Positions 45,011-53,931 of a stretch of DNA of 64,000 bases are shown piece after piece. The DNA is from Bacillota bacterium (GTDB taxonomy: Bacteria > Bacillota > Ch66 > Ch109). The stretch spans positions 62,001 through 126,000 of the forward strand of contig JABLWZ010000019.1 of the NCBI GenBank assembly GCA_013178275.1, given 5' to 3'. The notes beneath the pieces are model-generated. The model was not told the origin of the DNA and did no database searches. It saw nothing but the letters and a program-made list of their open reading frames with translations. The position numbers and the translations under genes were made by a program. How positions within the stretch are numbered: the first letter of the stretch is position 1; each line of letters begins with the position of its first letter.

Positions 45011-45012
45011 GG

Positions 45013-45018
45013 TTGACT
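45013..45018 (+). promoter_or_regulatory. right-end -35 half of the IS110 circular-junction promoter
   Basis: TTGACT is followed by 13 bases and the CT core. Joining the core to the left end gives TTGACT-N17-TATAAT. Confidence 0.75.
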
Positions 45019-45040
45019 TTTTATAGTAGGTCTTTTATGA

Positions 45041-45071
45041 AATTGGCAGGAAGCCAATTTTTAATTTTTTT
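45041..45071 (+). terminator. intrinsic terminator just outside the IS right end
   Basis: AATTGGC and GCCAATT form a 7-bp stem with a 5-base loop, followed by TTTAATTTTTTT. It may belong to the coiled-coil gene upstream of the insertion. Confidence 0.85.
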
Positions 45072-45168
45072 CTTGCCAAAAGAAGGAATATATGCCAACA
45101 TAATAGAATAAAGAACTGACAACTTGTAAAAGCTATACCTATTGGCGGATGACTCGAAAGGGGTAAAG

Positions 45169-45933
45169 ATGAAAAGAATCGGTTTGATCGTTTTCGCCGG
45201 ACTGATTATATTGGTTCTGGCTGTTAGTTTCAACCACCAAGACGAGGCGAACGCGACCATCGCCTGGACCAACGAGTACCGACCAGGGATGGGGGTGGAT
45301 GCCACCAACCTCACGGACGCGCTCCAGGAACTGAACCCCGACGCCTTAAAGGCGGACAAACCGCAAAATTCAGCTGTCGTAACGATCACCACCCCGGCGG
45401 TGGTCGTTGCCGAACCGGATAACCCCAGCAATAACGCTGACACCAAGAATACCCAGACTAAAAAAGAATCAAACAGCAAGCCCCTGGTTGTAGCGGAGGC
45501 CAATAATTCTTCGGCCAGTAAGGCTCCCGTATCCACGCCGACTCCCAGCCGGGCCGCTTCTGGTTCTTCGAGCGGGGTGCTGGCGACCGCTAAGAAGTAC
45601 ATGGGGGTCCGATACGTCTATGGCGGCGAGTCTCCCAGCGGGTTTGATTGTTCAGGTTTTACCCAGTATGTATTCGACAAATCCGGGGTCGACCTGCCCC
45701 GGACCGCCTCGGATCAAGCCTCCGTGGGGGTAAAGGTTTCCCGTTCCGAACTCGCTCCGGGTGACCTGGTGTTCTTCCACACCGGCGGGTCGAGTTCCAT
45801 CAACCACGTGGGCATATACGCGGGAAGCAACCAGTTTATCCACGCCAGCCGCACCAAGGGGATAACCCTCACCTCGATGGACGACAGCTACTACAAGAAC
45901 ATCCTTTCCACCTCCCGGAGGGTGGCCCGGTAA
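45169..45933 (+). CDS. NlpC/P60 family peptidoglycan endopeptidase
   Basis: A 254-residue secreted enzyme. The N terminus is a signal or anchor (KRIGLIVFAGLIILVLAVSF); a long Ala/Ser/Pro/Asn-rich linker follows. The C-terminal NlpC/P60 domain (residues about 140-254) has the catalytic Cys in SGFDCSGFTQYVF and His in SINHVGIYAG, with a third residue in FIHASR. It cuts D-Glu to DAP bonds in cell-wall peptides. ATG 45169 follows GAAAGGGG. It stands alone, with a clear terminator. Confidence 0.9.
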   Translation: MKRIGLIVFAGLIILVLAVSFNHQDEANATIAWTNEYRPGMGVDATNLTDALQELNPDALKADKPQNSAVVTITTPAVVVAEPDNPSNNADTKNTQTKKESNSKPLVVAEANNSSASKAPVSTPTPSRAASGSSSGVLATAKKYMGVRYVYGGESPSGFDCSGFTQYVFDKSGVDLPRTASDQASVGVKVSRSELAPGDLVFFHTGGSSSINHVGIYAGSNQFIHASRTKGITLTSMDDSYYKNILSTSRRVAR

Positions 45934-45970
45934 CCGCAGACACGTTTTATCGAGAACGTAATGACCGCAG

Positions 45971-45995
45971 CCCGGGTAACTACCCGGGTTTTTAT
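45971..45995 (+). terminator. intrinsic terminator of the NlpC/P60 gene
   Basis: CCCGGGTA and TACCCGGG pair over 8 bp and are followed by TTTTTATTT. Confidence 0.9.
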
Positions 45996-46083
45996 TTCGG
46001 TCTTCTGGCCGGGATTAAATTTTTAAAACCATTTTTTTCGATCAGAAATAGAGGCCCGCATTACCACAAACCATAATTTACCA

Positions 46084-46154
46084 TTCTGCTGCAGGCTGAG
46101 TGCGACTAGGGATCTCGCCTTCACCGAGTACCTGGCCGCTGCCAATTTTTCTTT
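46084..46154 (+). repeat. spacer repeat, copy 2 (upstream of guaB)
   Basis: Second copy of the element at 41241-41311. It carries the same TCTCGCCTTC and TTTTTCTTT blocks and ends ten bases before the guaB promoter. The matching frame reads SATRDLAFTEYLA, similar to SATKALAFVNDLA in copy 1. Confidence 0.55.
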
Positions 46155-46163
46155 ATTATAGCC

Positions 46164-46193
46164 TTGGTAGCTTTAATATTTTCGTGTTATAAT
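46164..46193 (+). promoter_or_regulatory. predicted sigma-A promoter of guaB
   Basis: TTGGTA (46164-46169) and TATAAT (46188-46193) with an 18-base spacer, 45 bases before the start codon. Confidence 0.65.
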
Positions 46194-46204
46194 ACTCAAA
46201 ATAA

Positions 46205-47695
<1,491 letters not shown>

Positions 47696-47776
47696 TCCGC
47701 TACAGCGAAAGCCCTCCATCACCCGGAGACTGGATAACCTTATCCAGTGCAATAATAGGTGGTGGAGGGATTTTAT

Positions 47777-48265
47777 TTGTTTAAGGACAAAAACTACCGG
47801 ATTGGACGTTGGGCGGATTACCTGGCCAGCCCTCACAACCGGAAGCCCCCGGCCGGAATGGGAAGGGCGGCCTGCCGGATGGATCGATTCTGGAAGCGGG
47901 TTCTGCTCTTCTTGATCGTGCTGATTTTCTGGCTGGGCTTGGGTTTGGGTCCCGGCTGGTCGATCGTGGCGTCTTTTTTCGTCATGGGGCTGTTAAACCG
48001 GTACCCGGTGGCCCCGCGCTCGGTCAGGATCCTGACGCGGGGGAAGAAGGTCTGGCAGGCTGTGCGCGGTCAGCCGGAGGCCGCCGCTTTCAACCACCGC
48101 TGCGCGGCGCTGACCGGCGTGGGAGTGCTGCTGATGGCGCTGTCCGCGGCCCTGGCGGGCCCCTGGGCCTGGTACTATGCCGCCCTGGGTGTCGTTAACC
48201 TCTTCAGCTCGATCGTGGTGCTCTGGCTTCGGGGGCGGGCGCTTGCGGAGACGGGAAAGAATTAA
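47777..48265 (+). CDS. hypothetical integral membrane protein
   Basis: A 162-residue protein that I do not recognise. A basic N-terminal region (FKDKNYRIGRWADYLASPHNRKPPAG...) is followed by two helices (VLLFLIVLIFWLGLGLGPGWSIVASFFVMGLL) and, after a basic loop, two more (LTGVGVLLMALSAALAGPWAWYYAALGVVNLFSSIVVLWL). TTG 47777 lies 8 bases after GGAGG and is preferred to GTG 47759. It follows guaB by 81 bases and ends at a strong terminator. Confidence 0.7.
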   Translation: MFKDKNYRIGRWADYLASPHNRKPPAGMGRAACRMDRFWKRVLLFLIVLIFWLGLGLGPGWSIVASFFVMGLLNRYPVAPRSVRILTRGKKVWQAVRGQPEAAAFNHRCAALTGVGVLLMALSAALAGPWAWYYAALGVVNLFSSIVVLWLRGRALAETGKN

Positions 48266-48299
48266 CCCGGCCGCGTATTATTTGCGGCCGGGTCCTTTA
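48265..48299 (+). terminator. intrinsic terminator between convergent genes
   Basis: ACCCGGCCGC and GCGGCCGGGT form a 10-bp stem with a 9-base loop, followed by CCTTTAT. On the minus strand TTAATTCTTT follows, so it may serve both directions. Confidence 0.85.
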
Positions 48300-48350
48300 T
48301 CCTGACTCCCCTTCGGAGGCCTCGATCATCTCCCCGGTGGAGGTATTGAT

Positions 48351-48554
48351 TTAAGCGTTTTTCTTCGGTTCCAGGAGGTTTAGGTCATCCATCAGGTTCT
48401 TGATGTTTATCCCATGCATTTGAGCACCCTGCTCAATACTCTCAAAGAGAGCGCCGCCTCAGCCTACGCACCGCAGGCCGTGTTTGGCGAATACCCTGAG
48501 TGACTCGGGGTACTTGTCGACCACATCTTTGATGATCATGTTCTTTTCGATCAT
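48351..48554 (-). CDS. DUF1858-like small redox protein with CxxU (probable selenoprotein; in-frame TGA)
   Basis: Missed by the ORF track because of an in-frame TGA. From ATG 48554 (SD GGAGGTG, 5-base spacing) it reads MIEKNMIIKDVVDKYPESLRVFAKHGLRCVG-TGA-GGALFESIEQGAQMHGINIKNLMDDLNLL and ends at TAA 48351. This matches the DUF1858 / hybrid-cluster-associated disulfide family (VLEKYPE...VFAKYGMHCLGC...), with TGA exactly at the second Cys of CxxC (codon 32, 48459-48461). A hairpin CTCTC/GAGAG begins about 7 bases after the TGA, where a bacterial SECIS would lie. selU in this window implies selenophosphate is made. Caution: the same frame stays coding-like for 17 codons beyond the TAA, so a decayed gene is possible. 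Confidence 0.65.
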
Positions 48555-48570
48555 TTGTTCACCTCCATTT

Positions 48571-48599
48571 GGTTATAAATTATGCACCGGGTTATAACC
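48571..48599 (-). promoter_or_regulatory. inverted repeat upstream of the CxxU gene (possible operator)
   Basis: GGTTATAA (48571-48578) and TTATAACC (48592-48599) are perfect inverted repeats separated by 13 bases, directly before the SD of the minus-strand gene. A -10-like TATAAT on the minus strand lies about 10 bases upstream. The regulator is unknown. Confidence 0.4.
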
Positions 48600-48633
48600 A
48601 TTATTTTTATTATAGGCCAAACGGGAAATAAAT

Positions 48634-48654
48634 GCCAGGGGATTAACCCCTGGC
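48634..48654 (-). terminator. terminator of the SASP gene (minus strand)
   Basis: GCCAGGGG and CCCCTGGC form an 8-bp stem with a 5-base loop. On the minus strand ATTTATTT follows. Confidence 0.7.
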
Positions 48655-48684
48655 CGGGTGCAGACAGTTTATAACCCTACCTGG

Positions 48685-48858
48685 TTACCGGTTACCTATG
48701 CTTCTTTCAGCTCGTTCAATGGCTGCACGAACCAGGCTTCCACACGCCCTCGAGCTCACTGAACCAAATCCCTCCGTACGGGCTATATTGCCCACACCGA
48801 GTTCATCCGCCAGTTCAAACTTCAGCTCATCCGACATGATACCACGCCGCCTTGCCAA
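48685..48858 (-). CDS. small acid-soluble spore protein, alpha/beta type (SspF-like)
   Basis: A 57-residue protein not in the ORF track. It reads MARRRGIMSDELKFELADELGVGNIARTEGFGSVSSRACGSLVRAAIERAERSIGNR and fits the alpha/beta SASP pattern (RRRGxMSxxLKxELAxELG...GFGxxxSRxxGxLVRxAIExAE). SASPs coat and protect DNA in the dormant spore and are made under sigma-G. The TTG start has GGAGG 8 bases upstream. It is divergent from the radical SAM gene and has its own terminator. No clear sigma-G promoter could be picked. The short length and RRRG start suggest the SspF-like subgroup. Confidence 0.85.
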   Translation of the reverse strand: MARRRGIMSDELKFELADELGVGNIARTEGFGSVSSRACGSLVRAAIERAERSIGNR

Positions 48859-49014
48859 AAAACCAGCCTCCTTTTTTCTGCACCCATTATAGCTTTTATC
48901 TTTTTATCACTTGTTATGTAGGGGAGAGCAAGGTACGATTGCTATTCTTTTCCGTTTTTGCTTGAAACCGAGGTTAGAATATGAGACACTAATTAGTTGA
49001 AGGAGGCTTTCTTG

Positions 49015-49899
49015 ATGCGTTACGAAGGAGCGGTTTTCAGACCACCCAGTGAAGCGTACAGCCTTATCCTGCAGGCTACCCTGGGCTGCTCCCAGAACAC
49101 CTGCACTTTTTGCGGCATGTACAAGGACAAGAAGTACCGCGAGCGAGACCTGAACGAAATAAAGGAAGACATACGCTCCGCCCGGATGCACTACGGCGAT
49201 GTGACGAGGGTGTTTCTGGCCGACGGGGACGCCCTGGCCCTGGATACCGAAAAGCTGCTGGAGATCCTCCAGGAGCTGTATACCGTGTTTCCGCACATCG
49301 ACCACCTTGGTATCTACGCGAGCCCCAAGAGTATTTTAAATAAATCGCCCGAGGAACTGAAAACCTTAAAAGAACACGGACTCACTATAGCCTACTACGG
49401 GGTCGAGACCGGTGACCCGGAGCTGTTGAAGGAGGTCAGAAAGGGCTTTACCCGCGATGAGATGGTGGAGGCGGGCAAGAAGGTAGTCGCCTCCGGGATC
49501 GACCTTTCCGTCACCCTGATCCTGGGACTGGCGGGGTCGGACCGGGAAAAATCAGAGCGTCATGCCCTTCACTCCGCGGAGGTGTGCAGCGAAATAAACC
49601 CGCAGTTCCTCTCCGCCCTGACCCTAATGCTGGTGCCCGGCACCGTGATGTACCGGAAGGCTCAGCGGGGAGAGTTCGTTCTCCCGAACCCTTTCGAGGT
49701 TCTGAGAGAGCTTCGGACCCTGGTCGAGGGCCTGTATATGAAAGACCCCTGTGTATTCAGGACCAACCACGCATCCAACTACTTGCCCATCAAGGGGACG
49801 CTTCCCCAGGATAAGGCGGCTATCCTGCAGGCCCTGGACATGGTCCTGCAGAAAAAAGACGATCGATACCTAAGACCTGATTATCTTCGGGGTTTGTAA
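49015..49899 (+). CDS. radical SAM protein of unknown function (CX4CX2C motif)
   Basis: A 294-residue radical SAM protein. The cluster motif is LGCSQNTCTFCGMYK, with CX4CX2C spacing rather than the usual CX3CX2C. YYGVETGDPELLKEVRKGFTRDEMVEAGKKVVASGIDLSVTLILGLAG is the Elp3/HemN-like core. There is no B12-binding or SPASM domain. Proteins with the ATLGCSxNxCTFCxMYK start are widespread in anaerobes but uncharacterised. ATG 49015 lies 8 bases after AGGAGG. degV follows after 15 bases, so an operon is likely. Confidence 0.88.
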   Translation: MRYEGAVFRPPSEAYSLILQATLGCSQNTCTFCGMYKDKKYRERDLNEIKEDIRSARMHYGDVTRVFLADGDALALDTEKLLEILQELYTVFPHIDHLGIYASPKSILNKSPEELKTLKEHGLTIAYYGVETGDPELLKEVRKGFTRDEMVEAGKKVVASGIDLSVTLILGLAGSDREKSERHALHSAEVCSEINPQFLSALTLMLVPGTVMYRKAQRGEFVLPNPFEVLRELRTLVEGLYMKDPCVFRTNHASNYLPIKGTLPQDKAAILQALDMVLQKKDDRYLRPDYLRGL

Positions 49900-49914
49900 G
49901 AGAGGAGGATGATT

Positions 49915-50781
49915 ATGTCCCAGGTTAAAATCATAACTGACAGCACTGCGGACCTACCTAGTGAACTGGTTGAGAAATTCGACGTTACGGTGGTCCCCCT
50001 GACCACCACCATCGACGGGGTGAATTACCGGGATGGGGTAGACCTTACCCCCACCCAATTCTATGAAAAACTGGCTGCCTGCAAGGAACTGCCGCAGACC
50101 TCCCAGCCCGCTCCCCAGACCCTGAGGGATGCGTATCAGAAGCGACTGGACATGGGACAGGAGGTCGTAGCCATCCACCTTTCGTCCGGGCTCAGCTCGA
50201 CGGTGGCGGCCGCCGACCTGGTGAGAGACGGCTACCCGGCCGACACCCCGCTGCGGGTGATAGATTCCAGGGCGGCATCCATGGGTGAGGGCATGCTGGT
50301 TATAAAGGCGCTGGAGCTGGCTGCCGCGGGTAAATCACTGGACGAAATCGTCGCCGGGGTCGAGAACTACCGCAAAGGACTTTTAAGCATTTTCGTGGTG
50401 GACACCCTGACCTACCTGCTTAAAGGCGGAAGGGTGAACAAGGCCCAGGCGGTGATGGGTTCCCTGCTCAATATCAAGCCGGTGCTTCAGGTCTATGACG
50501 ACGGGAAGATTTACCCGCTCGAGAAGGCGAGAGGCCGCAAGGCCGCACTCAAAAGGCTGGTGTCGCTGATGGAAGAACAGGGCCGGGACCTGAAGGGCCA
50601 GCCCATCGGCATCAGTCACGCGGTCTGCCTGGAGGACGCCCTCTGGCTGAAAGACACCCTGATACAGCAGTTTTCCGTGGGCGAGGTGGTCATCGGAGAG
50701 ATCGGTGCGGTCATCGGGACTCACGTTGGCCCGGGAACCCTGGCCCTGTTTTTCCATGGAGAGCAGATCGGCAACCACTAG
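49915..50781 (+). CDS. DegV family fatty-acid-binding protein
   Basis: A 288-residue DegV protein with KIITDSTADLPSELVEKFDVTVVPL at the N terminus, the lipid-contact segment QTSQPAPQTLRDAY, and VIDSRAASMGEG. Family members (FakB in Staphylococcus) hold a fatty acid for phosphorylation by FakA; whether this one serves such a kinase cannot be seen here. ATG 49915 is 6 bases after AGGAGG, while ATG 49909 touches the SD. It precedes the DUF47 gene by 18 bases. Confidence 0.9.
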   Translation: MSQVKIITDSTADLPSELVEKFDVTVVPLTTTIDGVNYRDGVDLTPTQFYEKLAACKELPQTSQPAPQTLRDAYQKRLDMGQEVVAIHLSSGLSSTVAAADLVRDGYPADTPLRVIDSRAASMGEGMLVIKALELAAAGKSLDEIVAGVENYRKGLLSIFVVDTLTYLLKGGRVNKAQAVMGSLLNIKPVLQVYDDGKIYPLEKARGRKAALKRLVSLMEEQGRDLKGQPIGISHAVCLEDALWLKDTLIQQFSVGEVVIGEIGAVIGTHVGPGTLALFFHGEQIGNH

Positions 50782-50799
50782 AGATATGGAGGGAGTCAG

Positions 50800-51426
50800 A
50801 TGTGGCCTTTTGGCAGGAAGGACTATAAACTGTTCGACCTCTTCAACCTGAGTGCGAACGTGGTGGTAAGGGCCAGCATCATAGTCCGGGACATCGTCAA
50901 CGACTACGAGGACCTGGATGATAAGATGAAGCAGTTGATGGCACTGGAGGATGAGGGCGACCAGATTATCGAGGAACTGGTACAGAAGCTGAACCAGTCA
51001 TTCGTTCTTCCATTTGACCGGGAAGACGCGTACGCGATGGTGCAGAAACTGGATTCGATCCTCGACTACCTGGCGGGGATAGTGGATCGGATCATCCTCT
51101 ACAAGGCGGTCCAGCTCAATACCGTCGTATGCCAGCTGGCCGATGTGTTACACCAGGCCATAATCCTGATGGAGACCGCTTTCAATATGCTCCTGGATTT
51201 CGAAAACAAGCGGAAAGAGATCATGGAGTGCTGCGACCTGATAATGGAGCTGGAGCGCAAAGGCGACAGCCTTTACCGCCAGGCCATGGCCGACCTGTTT
51301 CAGGGGGACCATGACGCGATGACCGTGATCAAGTGGAAGGAGATCTACGAACACATCGAGTCCACCCTGGACCGTTGTGAGGACGTGGGCAACCTGGTCC
51401 GCGGCATCTGCATCAAGTATTCCTGA
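50800..51426 (+). CDS. DUF47/PhoU-like phosphate transport accessory protein
   Basis: A 208-residue all-helical protein of the DUF47 (TIGR00153) family, beginning WPFGRKDYKLFDLFNLSANVVVRASIIVRDIV and containing EDEGDQIIEELVQKLNQSFVLPFDREDAYAMVQKLDSILDYLAGIVDRIILY. The D/E-rich helix pairs resemble PhoU metal sites. Such genes usually adjoin pit phosphate transporter genes, but none follows here because a terminator and a convergent gene do. The start is ATG 50800 after GGAGGGAG. Confidence 0.88.
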   Translation: MWPFGRKDYKLFDLFNLSANVVVRASIIVRDIVNDYEDLDDKMKQLMALEDEGDQIIEELVQKLNQSFVLPFDREDAYAMVQKLDSILDYLAGIVDRIILYKAVQLNTVVCQLADVLHQAIILMETAFNMLLDFENKRKEIMECCDLIMELERKGDSLYRQAMADLFQGDHDAMTVIKWKEIYEHIESTLDRCEDVGNLVRGICIKYS

Positions 51427-51453
51427 TCCGCTCCTTGCCTCTTACTATGCAGT

Positions 51454-51488
51454 AAAGCCTCCCCGGCTGGCAGCCGGTGAGGCTTTTT
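51454..51488 (+). terminator. intrinsic terminator of the DUF47 operon
   Basis: AAAGCCTC...CCGGCT pairs with AGCCGG...GAGGCTTT, a 14-bp interrupted stem, followed by TTTTT. The convergent minus-strand gene ends 25 bases later and may use the opposite strand. Confidence 0.9.
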
Positions 51489-51512
51489 ACGCTTATGGAG
51501 TGTATCTACCGG

Positions 51513-53813
51513 TCAGTATTCCCGGGTAATCGCGTGATAAACTGTCTCGTACACCAGCCGGAGATCCCGTTCCGAACGGGCAAGCCGGCTCAGGTAGTCG
51601 AAGCCCTGGAAACACCCCACCGGCGCAGACGCCGGCATGTTTCTGAATTCCCGGATGGTGTCGTAGAGCCTCGCCCGTACCGATACCGGCTCCACGTCAT
51701 AGGGCAGCTCGATCAGGAACCCGGTGTTCTCTTCCCGGGCGATGATCGAAGCCTCGTCCAGGAAGACCCGGGGATAACGCTGGGACGGTTCGTTAAACAC
51801 ATGGGAGGACTGTATCATAACGGTATCGTAACCGTCTTTTTTGAAGTTTAACGGGTAGGAGGAGGTGACCCCGGGTATGGCGATCGACTTTAAACCCAGG
51901 TACCGGCACATTAGGGGGAAGCTCTCCTGGACCGTATCTCCCGGGTATCCCTGCTCGGTCTGGTAATAGAACCCAGACAGCTTCAGGTGCTGGTACCCCT
52001 GCTTCTGAAAGCGCTCGTACAAACCTTGCATTCCCCACCACACGGCGTACACCTCCGGCACCCTGAAATCGTTCTTCACTGTCGGTACACCGACGGGGCT
52101 CAGTTCCTTCCAGTCCGATGCCTTGGGGTTGGGTGTGGGTATCCCGAGGTAAACCTCCACCTGATAGTCGTCACGTCCGATCGCCTTCGACACTTCCTCT
52201 ACCGTCGCCTCCAGCGCGTCAAGGTTCATCTGGTCGGCAAAATACTCGTCGAAGACCGCCTGCCAGTCCTTGGCCCCGGCCGGTCCACCTCCCAACTCGG
52301 GAAGGTCGCGCCCCAGCGGCCGCCCGTTGAGCAGCGGGGAGTACTGCGAAAGCATGATGAAACCGCTGAAGAAGGGTTTTTTGATCCTTCCCTCGGAGTC
52401 CACGTAAGCCGCCAGCGGCAGTATTTCCTCACGGGTGTATCTTTTTAATTCATCCTTTCCCATCCCGCCGCAGTAAAGCAGGCAGTAACGTCCCGGGCCG
52501 CTGCTGGATGCAGCAGCGGCTTCCTGATTCACCGGGGTGGAGGGGACGGATTTTTCCCCGGGAATCACCGCCGGTTCGGATTTACCCGCCTGGCCGCTGG
52601 AGGGCAGGGGGTAGTATATTGGACGCAGGCGGTACCACTCGTTCAGGGTCTGATTATAGGCGAGGATCGACCTGCCGTCGCCGGACAGGGTGTCTATCTT
52701 CAGCCACTCAGGAACCTCCAGGGTCTCACGGTGGGTCCCCCCGGTGTCAAAGAGGAAGATCTGCCGATGATAGGGGGCGTAAACCCAGAAGGCCCGGCCG
52801 TCGAACGCCACCGACCGGGGGCCCTGGATGGGGTATAGGTTGTGATACAGAAACGCGAATGGGGGGTCGGTAAGCTGCACCGCGTTGTCCGGTGCGTCCA
52901 TGGCGAGGACCAGGTAGTCGGCCACGTCCAGCCAGCCCTGGGTGGTCTCCGTCGCTTCGGCGACCTGGCCCGCATCGGATTCCAGCAGCTCCAGGTTGCT
53001 GACCTCCCGGTTGTCATGCAGCATCAGCAGGGCCGGTCTGCCGACGGCGATCTCCTCCAGCCCGATGTTCCTCCCCTGGTCGGTAATCGCGGCCCACTGG
53101 TTGAGGTAGTACCAATCGTTTTTCCCGCTTCCTTCTTCGGATATCAGGACGTTCCTCTGAATCACGGCAGCTACCCGGCCCTTCACTATCTGGCTGCCCT
53201 TCCCATGCCGGTAGGCGGTCCGGGTCAGAAGCCGCGCCAGGCTGTCGAAGCTTAGCGCCTCCGCTGGACGGAAACTGCCGTCGGGATATCCCGACATCAA
53301 ACCCAAATCCCGCGCCGCCGCGACGTATTCCCGAAACTCCGGGGTTATCTTACCCGAGTCGTTATAATCGGGCAGCGCCGGGCCGGCGCTGGACTTCTTG
53401 GCCTCCAGCAGGGTGACGATCCACTTAGCGGTCCATTCGCGGGACGCCGGTCGATCCCACCAGCCGGGCTCGTTTTTACCGGTCCCCGGACCCAGCCGGT
53501 CCAGGAGACCTATTTCACGGGCGGTCTCCAGGTAGCGGTCCGGGGATGAAGATCCGCCGGCCTTCCTTTCGAGGCCCAGAAGCCTTATACCGATAACCAC
53601 CGTGTCTCTTCGGGAGACCCACTGCCGGCCGGGATCATCCCTCGCCGGATAAACCCCGGCAAAGAGGTAGCTCCGCTGCATCCAGGAAAGAGATGCCAGC
53701 CCTTCTTCGGTATCGGTCACAGCGGCCGTTGATGTTCCAGGGGCCGAAGCGGTAAGTACTAAAAACAAAGAGATCCCGATAATTGCTTTCTTCCAGCACT
53801 GATTCAGGGACAT
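51513..53813 (-). CDS. secreted SLH-domain protein with C-terminal DUF4855
   Basis: A 766-residue exported protein. The signal peptide is MSLNQCWKKAIIGISLFLVLTASAPGTSTA. Three S-layer-homology-like repeats follow in the first 230 residues; the third is the clearest (AAARDLGLMSGYPDGSFRPAEALSFDSLARLL). A beta-rich middle region (residues about 230-430) is followed by a Ser/Ala/Pro linker. The C-terminal 330 residues match the DUF4855 type (YCLLYCGGMGKDELKRYTREEILPLAAYVD; VEVYLGIPTPNPKASDW; GFYYQTEQGYPGD). SLH repeats tether proteins to pyruvylated cell-wall polymers. The enzymatic role, perhaps glycoside hydrolysis, is unproven. ATG 53813 replaces the ORF-track start, which adds 21 residues before the signal peptide. 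Confidence 0.8.
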   Translation of the reverse strand: MSLNQCWKKAIIGISLFLVLTASAPGTSTAAVTDTEEGLASLSWMQRSYLFAGVYPARDDPGRQWVSRRDTVVIGIRLLGLERKAGGSSSPDRYLETAREIGLLDRLGPGTGKNEPGWWDRPASREWTAKWIVTLLEAKKSSAGPALPDYNDSGKITPEFREYVAAARDLGLMSGYPDGSFRPAEALSFDSLARLLTRTAYRHGKGSQIVKGRVAAVIQRNVLISEEGSGKNDWYYLNQWAAITDQGRNIGLEEIAVGRPALLMLHDNREVSNLELLESDAGQVAEATETTQGWLDVADYLVLAMDAPDNAVQLTDPPFAFLYHNLYPIQGPRSVAFDGRAFWVYAPYHRQIFLFDTGGTHRETLEVPEWLKIDTLSGDGRSILAYNQTLNEWYRLRPIYYPLPSSGQAGKSEPAVIPGEKSVPSTPVNQEAAAASSSGPGRYCLLYCGGMGKDELKRYTREEILPLAAYVDSEGRIKKPFFSGFIMLSQYSPLLNGRPLGRDLPELGGGPAGAKDWQAVFDEYFADQMNLDALEATVEEVSKAIGRDDYQVEVYLGIPTPNPKASDWKELSPVGVPTVKNDFRVPEVYAVWWGMQGLYERFQKQGYQHLKLSGFYYQTEQGYPGDTVQESFPLMCRYLGLKSIAIPGVTSSYPLNFKKDGYDTVMIQSSHVFNEPSQRYPRVFLDEASIIAREENTGFLIELPYDVEPVSVRARLYDTIREFRNMPASAPVGCFQGFDYLSRLARSERDLRLVYETVYHAITREY

Positions 53814-53931
53814 CGGTTCCGGTCTCCTTTTGGTTGCAGAATAGCCATTTTCTGGGCCTGGTGCCAGCACATTCATAATGCGCGACGGGTTGTCGTTATC
53901 TATAATGGTAACACAGACAATTTATTGAAAC

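Larger units (their letters stand above)
43589..45033 (+). mobile_element. IS110-family insertion sequence, about 1445 bp, apparently complete
   Basis: Both ends can be fixed by the CT core dinucleotide shared at 43587-43588 and 45032-45033, without terminal inverted repeats, as expected for IS110. The left non-coding end (43589-43846) encodes a bridge RNA; the transposase gene follows. The right end carries TTGACT (45013-45018) and the left end TATAAT (43591-43596). Joined in the circle they form a promoter with an exact 17-base spacer. The bridge-RNA guide loops match both the element ends and the present insertion site, giving independent support for the boundaries. Removal would restore TTTACC-CT-TTTATG. 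Confidence 0.85.
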
